From Yponomeuta sedellus (taxonomy: Eukaryota; Arthropoda; Insecta; Lepidoptera; Yponomeutidae), in NCBI GenBank assembly GCA_934045075.1, contig OW203724.1, forward strand, positions 18,405,143 through 18,469,142: a stretch of 64,000 nt of DNA, written 5' to 3'. The notes under the pieces were generated by a model. It did not search any database and was not told where the DNA came from. It worked only from the letters and a program-made list of their open reading frames with translations. Shown here in pieces: positions 11,718 through 21,834 of the stretch (within the stretch, counting starts at the first letter, position 1; every line of letters starts with the position of its first letter). Position numbers and translations under genes: made by a program.

Positions 11718-12995
11718 CGAGGGCTGCTACTTAAGTATGCGGAATAGAAAAAATAAACAAATGTATATGGCTAAATATGCTATTATTGTTTTTCAAAGTA
11801 TTCTCCACTATGATCGATGCACTTTTGCATTCGATGAAACCAATTTGTAAAACACTTTTTCCACTCTGATTGAGGTATCTCCAAAACGTGCTGTTTGAAC
11901 GCATCTACGGCATCTTCACGGGTCGAAAATCGTTGACCACGTAATTTATTCTTTACATTTGGGAATAAATAGAAATCATTGGGAGCCAAATCAGGGCTGT
12001 AAGGTGGATGAGCCATCAATTCTATTTTTTGACCATCCAAAAATGTAGTTGTTTCCTGAGATGTATGACAGCTGGCATTGTCATGGTGAAGTATGATTCT
12101 GCGTCGCTGGTTGTTTTGGCGTATTTCTTCAAATACTTCCGGCAAACAAATGGTTGTGTACCACTCCGAATTAACCGTTCTGCGATTCTCCAGTGGTATT
12201 GTAGTCACATGGCCATTAATACCAAAAAAGCAGGCCACCATTTGCTTTACAGTGCTTTTTGCATGAGCCACTTTCGTAGGGTTCGGCTCATTTTGAAACG
12301 CTCAAACTGTTGATTGTTGTTTAGTTTCGGGTTCTTTCACGCGTAGATCCAGGATTCGTCACCTGTGTAGATATTATAAACAGATTTTGAGTCGCCTCCG
12401 TTGAATTTTTTTAAGGTTTTCTTGCACCATTCGACGTGAGCATCTTTTTGATCCTGAGTTAAGTTGTGCGGGAAATTTTTTTTACAGACAAGGGTTCATG
12501 TAATATTCTATGAATGCTCGTCATACATATGCCCAGAATAGCCTTTATCTCGCGATACGTAACATGGCGGTCTTGCATTATTAGTTTTTGCACAGCTTCA
12601 ATATTTTGTGGCACAACCACCGATTTCGGGCGACCTTCTTTAACTTCGTCCGGAAGCTTACTGCGCCCGTGATTAAACTCACTAAACCAGTGATACACAG
12701 TCGTTTTTGATGGAGCTTCACCACCAAAAGTCGAAGTTAATTGATCTACGTATTGTTGTTGCGTTAAACCACGTCGAAAATCGTAAAAAATCATAGCACG
12801 AGTATTTTCACGAGTGAGTTCCATTTTTTCAGCGATATGACATTTTAAACCCAACAAAAACAAAAGACTAACGTATATAAGAGAAAAATAGTAGCGGCCA
12901 GTATTTAAAAAAAAAAGTATTTGACCATGGAGGTCAGACATTGCGTTTAAAATTATTGGAATCCGAGATTCCGCATACATAAGTAGCAGCCTATG
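11718..12995 (-). mobile_element. mariner-family DNA transposon, 1.28 kb
   Basis: The inverted ends are GGGCTGCTACTTAAGTATGC at the left (from 11721) and the complement of GCTGCTACTTATGTATGCGG at the right. They are flanked by TA dinucleotides at 11716-11717 and 12996-12997. The length is typical for mariner. It encodes a broken transposase (separate entry). Its flanks match a repeat that is uninterrupted at 27860-27895, which supports the boundaries. Confidence 0.9.
11783..12824 (-). pseudogene. mariner transposase, frameshifted
   Basis: Would catalyse cut-and-paste transposition in the nucleus (D,D34D family). The N-terminal part starts at Met 12824 (MELTRENTRAMIFYDF) and has a helix-turn-helix-like region with VYHWFSEFNHG. 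A GDES motif holding the first catalytic Asp is visible near 12350 in another frame. The C-terminal part (12271-11783, 162 codons) has HHDNASCHTS and SPDLAPNDFYLF with the second and third Asp. At least two frameshifts or stops between about 12460 and 12272 break the frame, so this copy cannot make the enzyme. Whether it is crossmobilised is unknown. Confidence 0.9.
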
Positions 12996-13876
12996 TAGGC
13001 TGATTAATGACGTTGAAATATGATGTGTGTGCGGTCACCTAGAACGTATATACATATAATGTCATTCTTCGTATATATTTATGATGTTTTTGTGTATATT
13101 TGGCAGATCTGAGAATATAATGTATGCTAAGTAATGTCGTTGCAAAACAATGTTTGCAGCTAGTAGGTACCTATATAATAATGTCAATGACGAATATGAA
13201 TTCTTCATTGAGAATTCTGCATCTAAATTCTCTACGCTACCTCATCTCTCCGTATTAGCTCCTTAGGGTGCACACACGCATCTCTATCACCGGTGACTAA
13301 TTCGTTAACAAGTGTTCAGGGACACTTTAATTGCCGACGAGAGCGACGGGGCGTCCCTCGAACTAATTCATTATTTTAAACATCTCCGCTCTTTAGTTAA
13401 ATAATTTGCTCTGAATAACGGCTTCTGGAAAAGGGGCATATTAAATTAGTTGTACATGTTTCACTGACTTTAATGTCGAATTAAGTTGTTTGATTAATGA
13501 AATGGATTAATGAAACGCTCCGTATGTATTTGAGTAGTGTACCAGCCCTAAACTCGGTTTACTAAAAAAACTGACTTTAGTTACGGTCGTGAATTTTCTC
13601 TTTTCCTAATTAATAAATGAAAGCTAATTTCTGGGGATGTTCGATGTTAGATTAGATTAAAAAACAATAAACTGACTGCTTCGTTGGTCTAGCGATGTCA
13701 TGTCTGATTACCATGACTTGTCACCGCCAGACCTTTTCGAAACAGGTCGTGGGCCACGACTCGTGGCTGTTTTTTCGCGTTTGTGATGCCTCAACTGGTT
13801 AGTATAGCGGAAAGGACAAGATATCCTAGTTTGGGAACGTGGAAGTTCACATTCCACAAACGCGGAGATTTAATAG
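12996..13876. other. Repeat remnant, then repeat-poor stretch
   Basis: 12996-13130 continues the repeat split by the mariner. About 13260-13500 is repeat-poor and has several homeodomain-type words (CTAATTC, GGATTAATGA), making it a possible regulatory block. 13680-13870 has tRNA-like text (TGGTTAGTATAGCGG) but no complete tRNA fold. Confidence 0.4.
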
Positions 13877-13940
13877 CATGCTAAGTAATTTAGGTCAACC
13901 TAAATTACTTAGCATGAGTTTTAGACGAGAGTCTAAAACT
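13877..13940. repeat. Two adjacent perfect hairpins
   Basis: CATGCTAAGTAATTTAGGT (13877-13895) and its exact complement (13898-13916) are separated by only CA. Immediately after, AGTTTTAGAC (13917-13926) pairs with GTCTAAAACT (13931-13940) across GAGA. These lie about 220 bp upstream of the proposed Pitx exon at 14162. Confidence 0.9.
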
Positions 13941-13987
13941 GACCGTGATCAGTGTGTTTTTTAACTAGTTGTTACATTAACATTGTT

Positions 13988-14132
13988 GCATTAAAATGTG
14001 AAAATTAGAAAGCAAGAAAAAAAAGAAAAACATTTTTGGCTAAATTCGGCCAAAAAATTTTGGCGCAATTTAGCAAATAAATTTTCACATTTTAATGCTA
14101 TTATGGATTTCCGCAAAGTAACGCCATACAGT
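13988..14132 (+). mobile_element. MITE-3 with 12-bp target duplication
   Basis: Bounded by ATTAACATTGTT at 13976-13987 and again at 14133-14144. Internally GCATTAAAATGTGAAAATTA at the left is answered by AATTTTCACATTTTAATGC at about 14079-14098. The remainder (14099-14132) is a non-repeated arm also present at 914-950. The right duplication is 16 bases from the acceptor AG at 14160-14161. Confidence 0.8.
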
Positions 14133-14161
14133 ATTAACATTGTTATTCTCTTTATTTCTAG

Positions 14162-14290
14162 TATGGGCAGAGACTGGCGAGTTTCGAGACAGCGGGCACT
14201 CCTCGCTGGCTTCGGGAGGGTCGGGAGTGGAACAGGCTTCTTTGTACGCTCCTCCTCGACAGAGGCGCGACCGCAAACATACAGATGACA
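14162..14290 (+). CDS. Pitx: Pitx, proposed upstream coding exon
   Basis: Proposed internal coding exon of 129 nt. The acceptor is a pyrimidine tract ending TTTATTTCTAG (AG at 14160-14161) and the donor is GTGAGT at 14291. It completes a codon with its first two bases and encodes 42 residues beginning WAETGEFRDSGHSS, rich in Ser, Gly and charged residues, which looks like a disordered N-terminal region of a transcription factor. It leaves one base. The next exon (29184) starts with two bases completing a codon, so the phases fit exactly; nearby alternative acceptors at 29110 and 29117 do not. Base composition is GC-rich against AT-rich flanks. I do not recognise this segment from Pitx relatives, and the link across a 14.9-kb gap is inference. 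The exon would itself need an upstream exon ending one base into a codon. Confidence 0.6.
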
Positions 14291-14367
14291 GTGAGTATAA
14301 ATCTTCATACGGGTGCATTAACTAGTATAAGGTTAAAAACAACCTATACATCATACGTCCCACTACA

Positions 14368-14612
14368 GGGTACAGTGGGCCTTCTCTCAGTCAGCAACAC
14401 GCGTGGATTGTGGTTTTCAGCGCTGAAGTATGTGAATACCTCAGACATTCAAGTTTCCTCACGATGATTTTCCTTTATAGTCAGCAAGTGGTATTGCTAC
14501 TGAAAATTCACAAATATAAGTAACTTCATAAAATCATTGGCACATGCCGAGATGCGAATCCATGATCTCTCAATTGTGAGGCCAGCATTCTTCCGTTTCG
14601 CTAATTATGATC
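14368..14612 (-). repeat. Rep6 SINE copy
   Basis: Antisense Rep6 with CTTCTCTCAG, CAGACATTCAAGTTTCCTCA and a decayed tRNA-like end near 14560-14610. Confidence 0.65.
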
Positions 14613-14799
14613 TTAACCTTTTCCTTGAATGAATTTAATCTAGCTTGACTTTGCACTGGTCAAAGTTTATGATTTTTCTCCGCAAAAAAGTCTGCAGTGG
14701 AATCAAAATAACCTGGTCGAACCTGGCTGCTTATTTTATGTAATCTTTATGATTCTGAAGTCTTGGGTTTGGGTCAGATCTCTACAAACATAAGCCTTA

Positions 14800-14952
14800 A
14801 TACGTCCCACAATCCCACTAAGAGCACAAGCTTTCTCTCTCTCTGAGTATGGGATTGGTAATTTCAATTGCTGAGGTAGTTGAACACATCAGACATTCAG
14901 GTTTCCTCACGATTTTAATCCCGATAGCGAGTGGTATTGCTACTAAAAGCAA
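14800..14952 (-). repeat. Rep6 SINE copy, partial
   Basis: Second antisense Rep6, truncated after GTGGTATTGCTACTAAAA. It lies just downstream of the previous copy and is diverged from it. Confidence 0.6.
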
Positions 14953-15071
14953 CATAATATACTAGTAAAACAAGAGCATAGAATATTACATTCTAACTTA
15001 CGTAGAGCAAAATCAGCAAGTCACGGTCTAACATTAAGTAAAAGCCCAATTAGATTAGAGATATAAATATT

Positions 15072-15322
15072 TCGTCGTCAGGCTATACTAGTCCTCTGCT
15101 GGACATAGCCCTCCCCTAAAGAGCGCCACGTTGTGCTATCATAGGGGGTAATGCCTATAATCCCCACGCTGGGCATGCGGGTTGGGGATCGCAGTTCGGT
15201 GGAATTGTACTGCAGGGGGCGCTGCCGCCCACCCCCCGGTTTGTGTCCCTAAGTCGCCATTGACGACACCCGCGGAAAGAATTGGGTTGGTGCTATTCTC
15301 TAGGCCGACACCACACAGCAAT
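15072..15322 (-). repeat. Rep2 element
   Basis: Antisense copy. It starts in CGTCGTCAGGCTATACTAGT (the complement of the LINE-like tail) and continues through CCCCACGCTGGGCATGCGGG to GGCCGACACCACACAGC. Sister copies are at 22395-22650 (+) and 24941-25205 (-). Confidence 0.8.
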
Positions 15323-15807
15323 ATAAATATTGACAAAGAATTATTCTAACAAATTCAGAATTACGTACACAAACATAGTTAGTCATACGCCTTGAACTTA
15401 TACGCGTATCACTCTACCATGCGGAGGGAGCGCACATTTCGTAACAGCGCGAGAGACCACACAAAGTGACAAACTTTAAACTGAAAACAAACTCGGTAAA
15501 GCGCCACAAAATCTATATCAAATACGGAGGAGCGTTTACTCTAATGCTTTCACAAACAACCGCGCGCAAGCCTGCCTTTCTAAAACCGGTTTGTGATTCA
15601 ATACGCCCGCTGCGCTAATAAAACTGAAATGAAAACCTTTTCGGAGTAGACGGTACCAGATTTTTGGTATGGTTTTCGAAGAAAGTAAGTCTTGATGCGC
15701 GTAGTGTGTTGTTAACCTCTTTGCTCTGCATAGTAAAGGGTTTTGTTTGTGTTGTGATATCATTCGGACTTTCTAACGTAATTTGAAAAACTATCATTGC
15801 TTTGGGC
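15323..15807. other. Unassigned stretch
   Basis: Short overlapping antisense ORFs at 15536-15797 have no recognisable domain. The sequence appears single-copy in the window. Confidence 0.4.
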
Positions 15808-16067
15808 TAGTTTCTGAATTGAGAATTTCGCTAGGTAAATTATTAAGTTTAGTGCTGTCTCTACGAATTTCTCAGCATAGAGCGTGACAGAATGTTATCA
15901 TTTATGATAATGCCCATAGTCTCATTGGCTGGTTTCTGAATTGAGAATCACACTAAGTAAATACTTAAGTAACTTTCTTTCACGTTTTTATCTAATAAAA
16001 TCTAGGAGACAGCACTACAGTTAACTATTTACTTAGCGAAATTCTCAATTCAGAAACTGGCGCTAAG
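15808..16067. repeat. Two MITE-1 copies in tandem
   Basis: The first (about 15808-15915) has the left end TTTCTGAATTGAGAATTTCG but no right end. The second (15928-16067) is complete, with the right end ATTCTCAATTCAGAAACTGG. Confidence 0.75.
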
Positions 16068-16226
16068 AGACCAAAAGCTAATTTCAAGCTATTTCTTTTC
16101 CTGCGACTGAAAATTATTTGATGTTCTACTTTTATAATGGTTTTTAGTGCTTCAATGTCAATGCCCTGTTTCATCACTTAAAGTACCTAAGGTATAAATT
16201 ATTACCAAGCAAATGAATTAACATCG

Positions 16227-16627
16227 ATATCAATGTATGTCCCCAATGTGCTGGGGCACGGGCTCTTCCTGCATCGCAGGAAGGTTAGGCCATACTCCAC
16301 CACGGGGGCGAAGTCCGGGTAGGTGGAGGATTGTAAAACAGTAGCGGGCCTTACTGTCAGAAGTTATCAAGCCGCCCATAAGGCCTCTGACATGGCTTAA
16401 CAACTGTCATTACATGACAGCCGGCACCAATGGCTTCACGTGCCTTGCGAAGCGCACGTGGTCTAGTCAAACCGAGTGATTGGAATCAATCATCTAAGTT
16501 AAGCAACAACAGGCCCGCTCAGGTGTAGGATTGGTGACCGCCCCGTGACTACCGCTAGTGGCATTTTTCCGAGTGCTTCTGTGCTTCGCAGGGCACGTTA
16601 AACCATTAGTGCCGGTTGTCATGTAAT
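16227..16627. repeat. Rep1 inverted chimera
   Basis: An antisense Rep1 3' part (16227-16452) is fused to a sense Rep1 5' part (16453-16627), the joint reading CCTTGCGAAGCGCACGTGGT. The same joint occurs at 26651-26670, so the chimera was apparently copied to a second site. Confidence 0.85.
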
Positions 16628-17048
16628 TCAGATGCGTGTGGATTAATAAGTATAAATCTGAGCTTAAATTTAAAACAATATTATCAATAACATTATTTTT
16701 TGTTGCAAACTCATCCGTAGACGCGTGGAATGCACCCGTGTAAAAGTTCATGTGCTTTCGAACGGTTTTTTTAAGTTTGATTAAACATGCTTTTATGAAT
16801 TTCTACTACCGATACTACACGGTAACAGCGAAAGTAAAGATAAGGATAATTTATGGGTACCTGGAGTACTTATATACGTCATTACTTAAAATTCTAAAGT
16901 ACTTATATATGTAATTACTTAAAATTGTTAATTAAGCTAACAAGCAAGCCCTCTCCTCTCTCTTTAAGAGAAGGTCTGTGCCCTGCAGTTACTGATGATA
17001 GTGTAAGACGCTACACTCCAGCCGATTGCATGAAATTAACTTTAAGCT
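16628..17048. other. Unassigned spacer
   Basis: AT-rich with a short CTCTCCTCTCTCTTT run near 16950. No gene seen. Confidence 0.4.
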
Positions 17049-17207
17049 TACACTATTTTTTATTTTTAATGCACTAACCCGTGCTAAGGAACAAATTTAA
17101 AAACCTATTTAGAGGCTAAAAATTTCACCCATGCCGGGATTCGAACCCGCAACCTCTGGCTATCCGTACCAGCGCTCTACCAATTTTTAGCCTCTAAATA
17201 GGTTTTT
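17049..17207 (-). mobile_element. Fold-back Rep3 SINE with 16-bp target duplication
   Basis: Flanked by AAATTAACTTTAAGCT at 17033-17048 and 17208-17223. It reads the complement of the Rep3 3' tail and tRNA head, then ends with an inverted extra copy of the tail: 17094-17124 and 17182-17212 form 31-bp perfect inverted arms. Long duplications indicate LINE-type insertion of a rearranged copy. Confidence 0.85.
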
Positions 17208-17223
17208 AAATTAACTTTAAGCT

Positions 17224-17536
17224 GTGAACTCTACATAACAGTCCTCAAACTCAAATAAGCTTGAGCTACACAGGCACACAGAGGATCTTGTAAGTGTTTA
17301 ATAAAGGGACGACATTAAAGGAGAGTAAGCGGTTCGTTATCGCATAGAGTGGCGCGTGAAGTGGCTTCGTGTTCTGATACCGGCAACACATGTTACTGCG
17401 CTATTTACACGCTACGCAGCCGCTGTAAAGGGGGTGCAGGCTACCGGCTACATACATTGTAGGGCACTTTTGACAATGCATGAATTTGGTTTGCAATTGT
17501 AATAGTAACTTTTGTTAATGGTATTTTTTGTGACGT
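17224..17536. other. Unassigned spacer
   Basis: A GC-richer patch at 17310-17460; no exon or repeat recognised. Confidence 0.4.
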
Positions 17537-17780
17537 ATCAACGTTCCACTGCATGGCACAGGCCTTCTCTCAGAGAGAGAGTATGGGCTTAATTACCATG
17601 CGTGTCCACAGTGGAACGGCAATTTCAAAAATGTTTTCCTTCACAGTTAGCTAGTGGTATTGATACTATAACTTCACAAATGTACATAACTTAGATAACA
17701 GTCATTAGTACATGCTCGCCTGGGTCTGTGTCTCTCACTTCCCAGTCCATAGTTCTACCCACTGATCGACCGCCGCTCAA
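17537..17780 (-). repeat. Rep6 SINE copy
   Basis: Antisense, fairly complete: CAACGTTCCACTGCATGGCA through TTCTCTCAGAGAGAG to a tRNA-like complement near 17700-17780. Confidence 0.75.
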
Positions 17781-18864
17781 ATAGTAATAAATTTATGTTT
17801 TTATGTTGAATGGTCTTTGAGTATTTATACTGTGTGGAGCCCAGCAGCCATCGGTTATTTTGTTTCGGTGGTTCGGTTCTTACAACTTCCCTCACAATCC
17901 TGTCATTGCTCTTAACGTAGGTCATCCCATAATTATGTAGGTGTTGAATTCAAGGTCAAGAGCGACAGTAGCAAAAGAATATCTCAGAATCGTGTGTTAG
18001 GAAAAAATGCGCAACAAATCTATGCGGACGAGATTAGAAAATTCTTTATTGCACAATAAGTATATTTGTACAAAGGCGAGCTTAATACTAATGAGTATTT
18101 TCTTCCAGCTAACCTGTGGTTATGCAGAGTTTTCATCTTGTGTAAGGAAATACGAATTTAGCGCGAATATCGTTTGTTTATTAATGAACTAAACCGGCAT
18201 GACTCTTAGATCGTTGGCGGCATATTGGCAATATTCCCAGGCACGTTACACCAATACAGGTGACCGACGGGAAGGCACCTACAGGAACCCCTAAACACTG
18301 ACGCTTGTATCGATGTGTCACGTCGGCCAATCGCAAAGGTAACTCGTCCAATGATGGATGGCATCGGCGGCGGCGCACAAAGCGTATTGCCGATACCGCG
18401 TATCACCGTATCAGTGTTATCGACCCGTATCGCCTTCGGACTGATACGGCGATAGTACCGAGGCCAGAAGCCACGACACTTCCTAAACATCGACACCCAT
18501 AAGCCCTGCCTTGTCCATTATACGGGCACAGGATTGGCCACCGACCAGATTGATCGCTCTAATAAGAGTTATTAATTTCACACTGTCACCACATCATTGA
18601 TTATCCAAAAAAAAGTACAAGATAAATTATAAATTAAGTGTCAACAAAACGCTCGATCAAGATATGCGGCAATAAAACTGTAGCACTGTAATCCTTGCGT
18701 GTGTACTGAGCGAAATGTCGATGTGTGCATCGTCTGTTTGCGAGGAATGAAAGTTGTAAATGGTGACGGAACCTGATTGGTTGACTTATCTACCGTAAAT
18801 TTTATGTAATAGTTTTAATCAAAGGACAATTTTTTGGTTAAATAATATATATACATATACGTCC
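17781..18864. other. Unassigned, with a GC-rich block
   Basis: 18190-18550 is clearly GC-richer and CG-dinucleotide rich. Overlapping antisense ORFs (96 and 65 codons) run through it. It may be the 3' part of a LINE because the text alternates CCGTATCG-type words, but no reverse transcriptase motif is visible. The rest is AT-rich. Confidence 0.35.
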
Positions 18865-19045
18865 CAGGCGGACATACGTCGACCAAATAGGGGCTGTATT
18901 AGCAAAGGGAAAGATAAAAAGTACCCGGAACCGGCGTTCGTGCATGCAACGACTGGTGATCTGTCAGGATCGTGGCAAGTGGCAGTCCCTGGTCTCTGCC
19001 TACCCCTCTGGGATACACGCGTGAGGTTATGTATGTATGTAAATA
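18865..19045 (-). repeat. SINE-P copy, partial
   Basis: Same orientation and order as the 3' part of the copy at 31435-31803, sharing GACATACGTCGACC, AAAGTACCCGGAACCGGCGT and GATCGTGGCAAGTGGCA. Confidence 0.75.
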
Positions 19046-19064
19046 ATATATTACATTACTCGGG

Positions 19065-19190
19065 GTGGAGACATATAGAAAAAATCAAATGTCTGCCTGG
19101 ATGGCAAGATTTGGCGAGAAATAAAGAGGAATGGAAGTTTAATGTGGCGGCCTTTGCCCAGCAGTGGGACACAATCATGGTTGCTTAAAA
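19065..19190 (+). repeat. LINE ORF 3' end
   Basis: Translates as GWQDLARNKEEWKFNV, then a few residues ending QQWDT, the form taken by the last codons of RTE-like LINE ORFs. 5'-truncated. Confidence 0.6.
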
Positions 19191-19204
19191 TATAGACATG
19201 CAGT

Positions 19205-19318
19205 TTCTTCGTCTTCTTTTTCAGGCTATATTAGTCTACTGCTAGACATGGCCCTTCTCTAATAAGCGGTATAGCGCCCTGTCTTCAGCTTGCCGCATCC
19301 AGCATCTGCCTGCAGTTT
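19205..19318 (-). repeat. RTE-like LINE tail, antisense
   Basis: Complement of the tail at 5080-5170: CAGGCTATATTAGTCTACTG, then GCGCCCTGTCTTCAGCTTGC. Confidence 0.7.
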
Positions 19319-19645
19319 AGAGATGCAGTTTGTCTAGTGTATTTTCATACTTTAACTTAAAATTGTTTATTTTCGTCCACTTCACATGAGAATTGAAGAG
19401 GTTTATTTTTACTATACCACCAACTTATAGGAAAACATGCGATTGAAATCCTAAAAAATATCGGGGACATAACAGTGAAGCTCCGGGTGGGCACACGTGA
19501 TAATTAAGCCCATATTCGTTGAGAGAAGGCCTGTGCCCTACAACCGGACGTTTAGAGGCTACTTAATAAAAACAGTGAAGCTTGGCAAACATCAGTCACC
19601 CATTTTGAAATAAGTAAAAACAAATTCCAACTTCACCGTGATAAA
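19319..19645. other. Spacer with Rep6 scrap
   Basis: 19480-19555 resembles the sense end of Rep6 (TAATTAAGCCCATATTCG, GAAGGCCTGTGCCCTACAA). Otherwise AT-rich and unassigned. Confidence 0.4.
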
Positions 19646-19870
19646 CAGTCTTAGCTTTTAGATCATACCTCGGGCTCTAGAGTAGGTTTCGGTTTTCGCC
19701 GAAAGCACACAAGTGTAAAACTACTTCCTGCTCTGTATAAAAAACTTTTCTTCACAATATTGAAAAGTTATGTAAAGTAATAAATAATATTAGTTCCGAT
19801 ATTACTATTACACGAATATATCCCATTCTATCCGATTGTAGCCGAGATTATATTCTAAAAGCTAACACAC
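19646..19870. mobile_element. MITE-2, longer copy
   Basis: Homologous to 11164-11363, sharing TCGGTTTTCGCCGAAAGCAC and TTAGTTCCGATATT, with inverted ends near CTTAGCTTTTAGAT and ATTCTAAAAGCTAACACAC. About 30 extra bases are inserted in the middle. Confidence 0.8.
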
Positions 19871-20330
19871 TATAACTTAGTGACCATAGACTAATTGACT
19901 ACAAATTGCAGGTAACCAAATATTTAAATGATAGGGTGTTTTAAATTTTAAAACACGCTAGTATTTAATTAGCGGTCGATAGCAAAATAAATTGTATTAA
20001 ATAGTTAAGTGTGTTGTACTTGCAATCCTTAGGTCCTCTTGACTGCAGGTGTTAGAGCACGCAGGGCGCGATGAAAGATATGTAAAACGTAATTACCTTA
20101 ATTCCCATCCTATGGACGATGGTCCATTGTCTAAAAAGTACCACACATGCAGTAAGAACAGTAATTTAAATATGTGGGCAATGTAGCGCTCTAATATTTA
20201 CATGGGCTTATTTAACATAACAAATATCTTTTTATTTTTGCTTTTTTTATCGACATTTTTGGTCTCAACTGACACCTAAATAAAACGTAACGATTTCCTT
20301 TAAAATAATTCAAACTTAACTTTAAAACGG
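19871..20330. other. Unassigned spacer
   Basis: 20083-20102 (GTAAAACGTAATTACCTTAA) resembles the end of the Penelope-like subfamily seen at 25250. The rest is AT-rich. Confidence 0.4.
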
Positions 20331-20402
20331 AAGCGCTCGTGGCCCAGACGAACAGAGTGATTGGAATCAAACACTTGCATTTAGCAACAACAGGCACGGT
20401 CA

Positions 20403-21610
20403 CGTATCCTTGAGTGGAGACCGCGACTCGGCAAACGTAGTGAAGGACGCCCTCTGACCAGGTGGGATGACGATCTGCGAAAAACTACAGGCAGATGCTG
20501 CGGCCAGTTGAAGACAGGGCGCTATGGCGCTCATTAGGGGAGAGCTATGTCCAGCGGCCACCTCACAGAGGCCCTTAAAATCTTAGGCCAGTACTACGTG
20601 GATAACGGACTAAGGCCAAACCCTGCGAAAACGCAAACATGTGCTTTCCACCTCCGTAAGGCACAAGCCAACCGGACGCTTAATATATCATGGCAAGAGG
20701 TCAGAATCGAGCACTGATGTCCGTGCCCTAAATACCTGGGTATTACGCTCGACCGATCTCTGACCTACAAATCACACTGCCTCAAAACAAAGCAGAATGT
20801 TTCCTCAAGGAATAACTTGCTCCGGCGTCTGACCACCACGAAATGGGGGGCTGCGCCACATGTGCTCCGAACTACAGGCACCGCCATATGTTTTTCGGTC
20901 GGTGAATTTGCGTGCCCAGTGTGGCACCGATCCGTTCACGCAGAACACGTCGACACAGCCTTGAACGATACATGCCGCATTATAACAGGATGTCTCAAGC
21001 CAACACCTCAGGTTGCTTTATCCGCTGGCTGGCATCGCTCCGCCCGAATTTAGAAGAGATGCGGCTTCCAGCATCGAAAAAAGAAAGCAACAATTCGATG
21101 ACCGACATCCTCTTTATGAGTACGACCTGCCGCCAGCTAGGCTAAAAAGCCGGAAAAGTTTTCTGCGCAGCACACAGGCCTTAGAAAAAAGCCCAGCTGA
21201 GGAAAGGGTGGTGCAGTGGAAATTCAAACATCCCGTACCAACAGGCTTTGTAAACCCCCAAGAGAGGCTCCCAACGGGTTCCGATCTGCAATGGCCTACG
21301 TGGCAGTCACTCAACCGACACCGGACCCGCTGCAGTAGGTCGCTGCAGACAAAACCTAAGTAGGTGGGGTTATATTGCACCAAAGGTGGAGCAATGTGAT
21401 TGTGGAGCCTCATCGCAATCCATGGTGCACCTGCTCCAATGCCCATTGTGCCCTCACACCTGCACTCTGGAGGACCTAACAAAGTCCAACGCTGCTGCAA
21501 TTGCAGTAGCCAACTATTGGGTAGGAAAAATATAGACTGGTCGAATCGCTGACACGAAAAGAAGAAGATGTCCAGCACTGGACTAGTATAGCCTAACGAC
21601 GACGACGACG
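20403..21610 (+). mobile_element. RTE-like LINE 3' end inserted in Rep1
   Basis: Begins GTATCCTTGAGTGGAGACCG, homologous to 5010, and ends with the (GAC)n tail at 21610, bounded by the 11-bp duplication above. It is itself interrupted between 20556 and 21567. Confidence 0.85.
20556..21567 (+). pseudogene. LINE reverse-transcriptase C-terminus, frameshifted
   Basis: Inserted in the LINE tail with the 9-bp duplication ATGTCCAGC (20547-20555 and 21568-21576). The + strand reads in shifting frames as the part of a non-LTR polyprotein after the catalytic YADD: PKYLGITLDRSLTYKSHC near 20735, NDTCRIITGCLKPTP near 20965, APPEFRRDA near 21035. A Cys/His stretch CDCGASS...HLLQCPLC lies near 21400. At least two frameshifts and one in-frame stop are present, and the 5' half, including the catalytic core, is missing. 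The clade looks Jockey-like, but this was not tested. Confidence 0.8.
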
Positions 21611-21834
21611 AGGCACGGTCAGGTGCAGGATAGGTGACCGTCCCGTGACTACCGCTAGTGGCAGAGGCCTTATGGACGGCTTGATAAAATCTGATAGTAA
21701 AGCCCGGCACTGTCTTACAATCCTCTACCAAGACAGTCTTGGCCCCCGTGGTGGAGTATGGCCTAACCTTCCTGTGATGCAGAAAGAGACACGTGCCCCA
21801 GCAGTGGGGACATACAAGGGTTGATATCGAACTT

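Larger units (their letters stand above)
20331..21834 (+). repeat. Rep1 copy split by a 1.2-kb insertion
   Basis: Rep1 5' end at 20331-20402 resumes at 21611 and ends at about 21834 with GGGTTGATATCG. The exact 11-bp duplication AGGCACGGTCA at 20392-20402 and 21611-21621 marks the insertion. This copy also lacks about 120 bp internal to Rep1 after CTAGTGGC. Confidence 0.85.
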
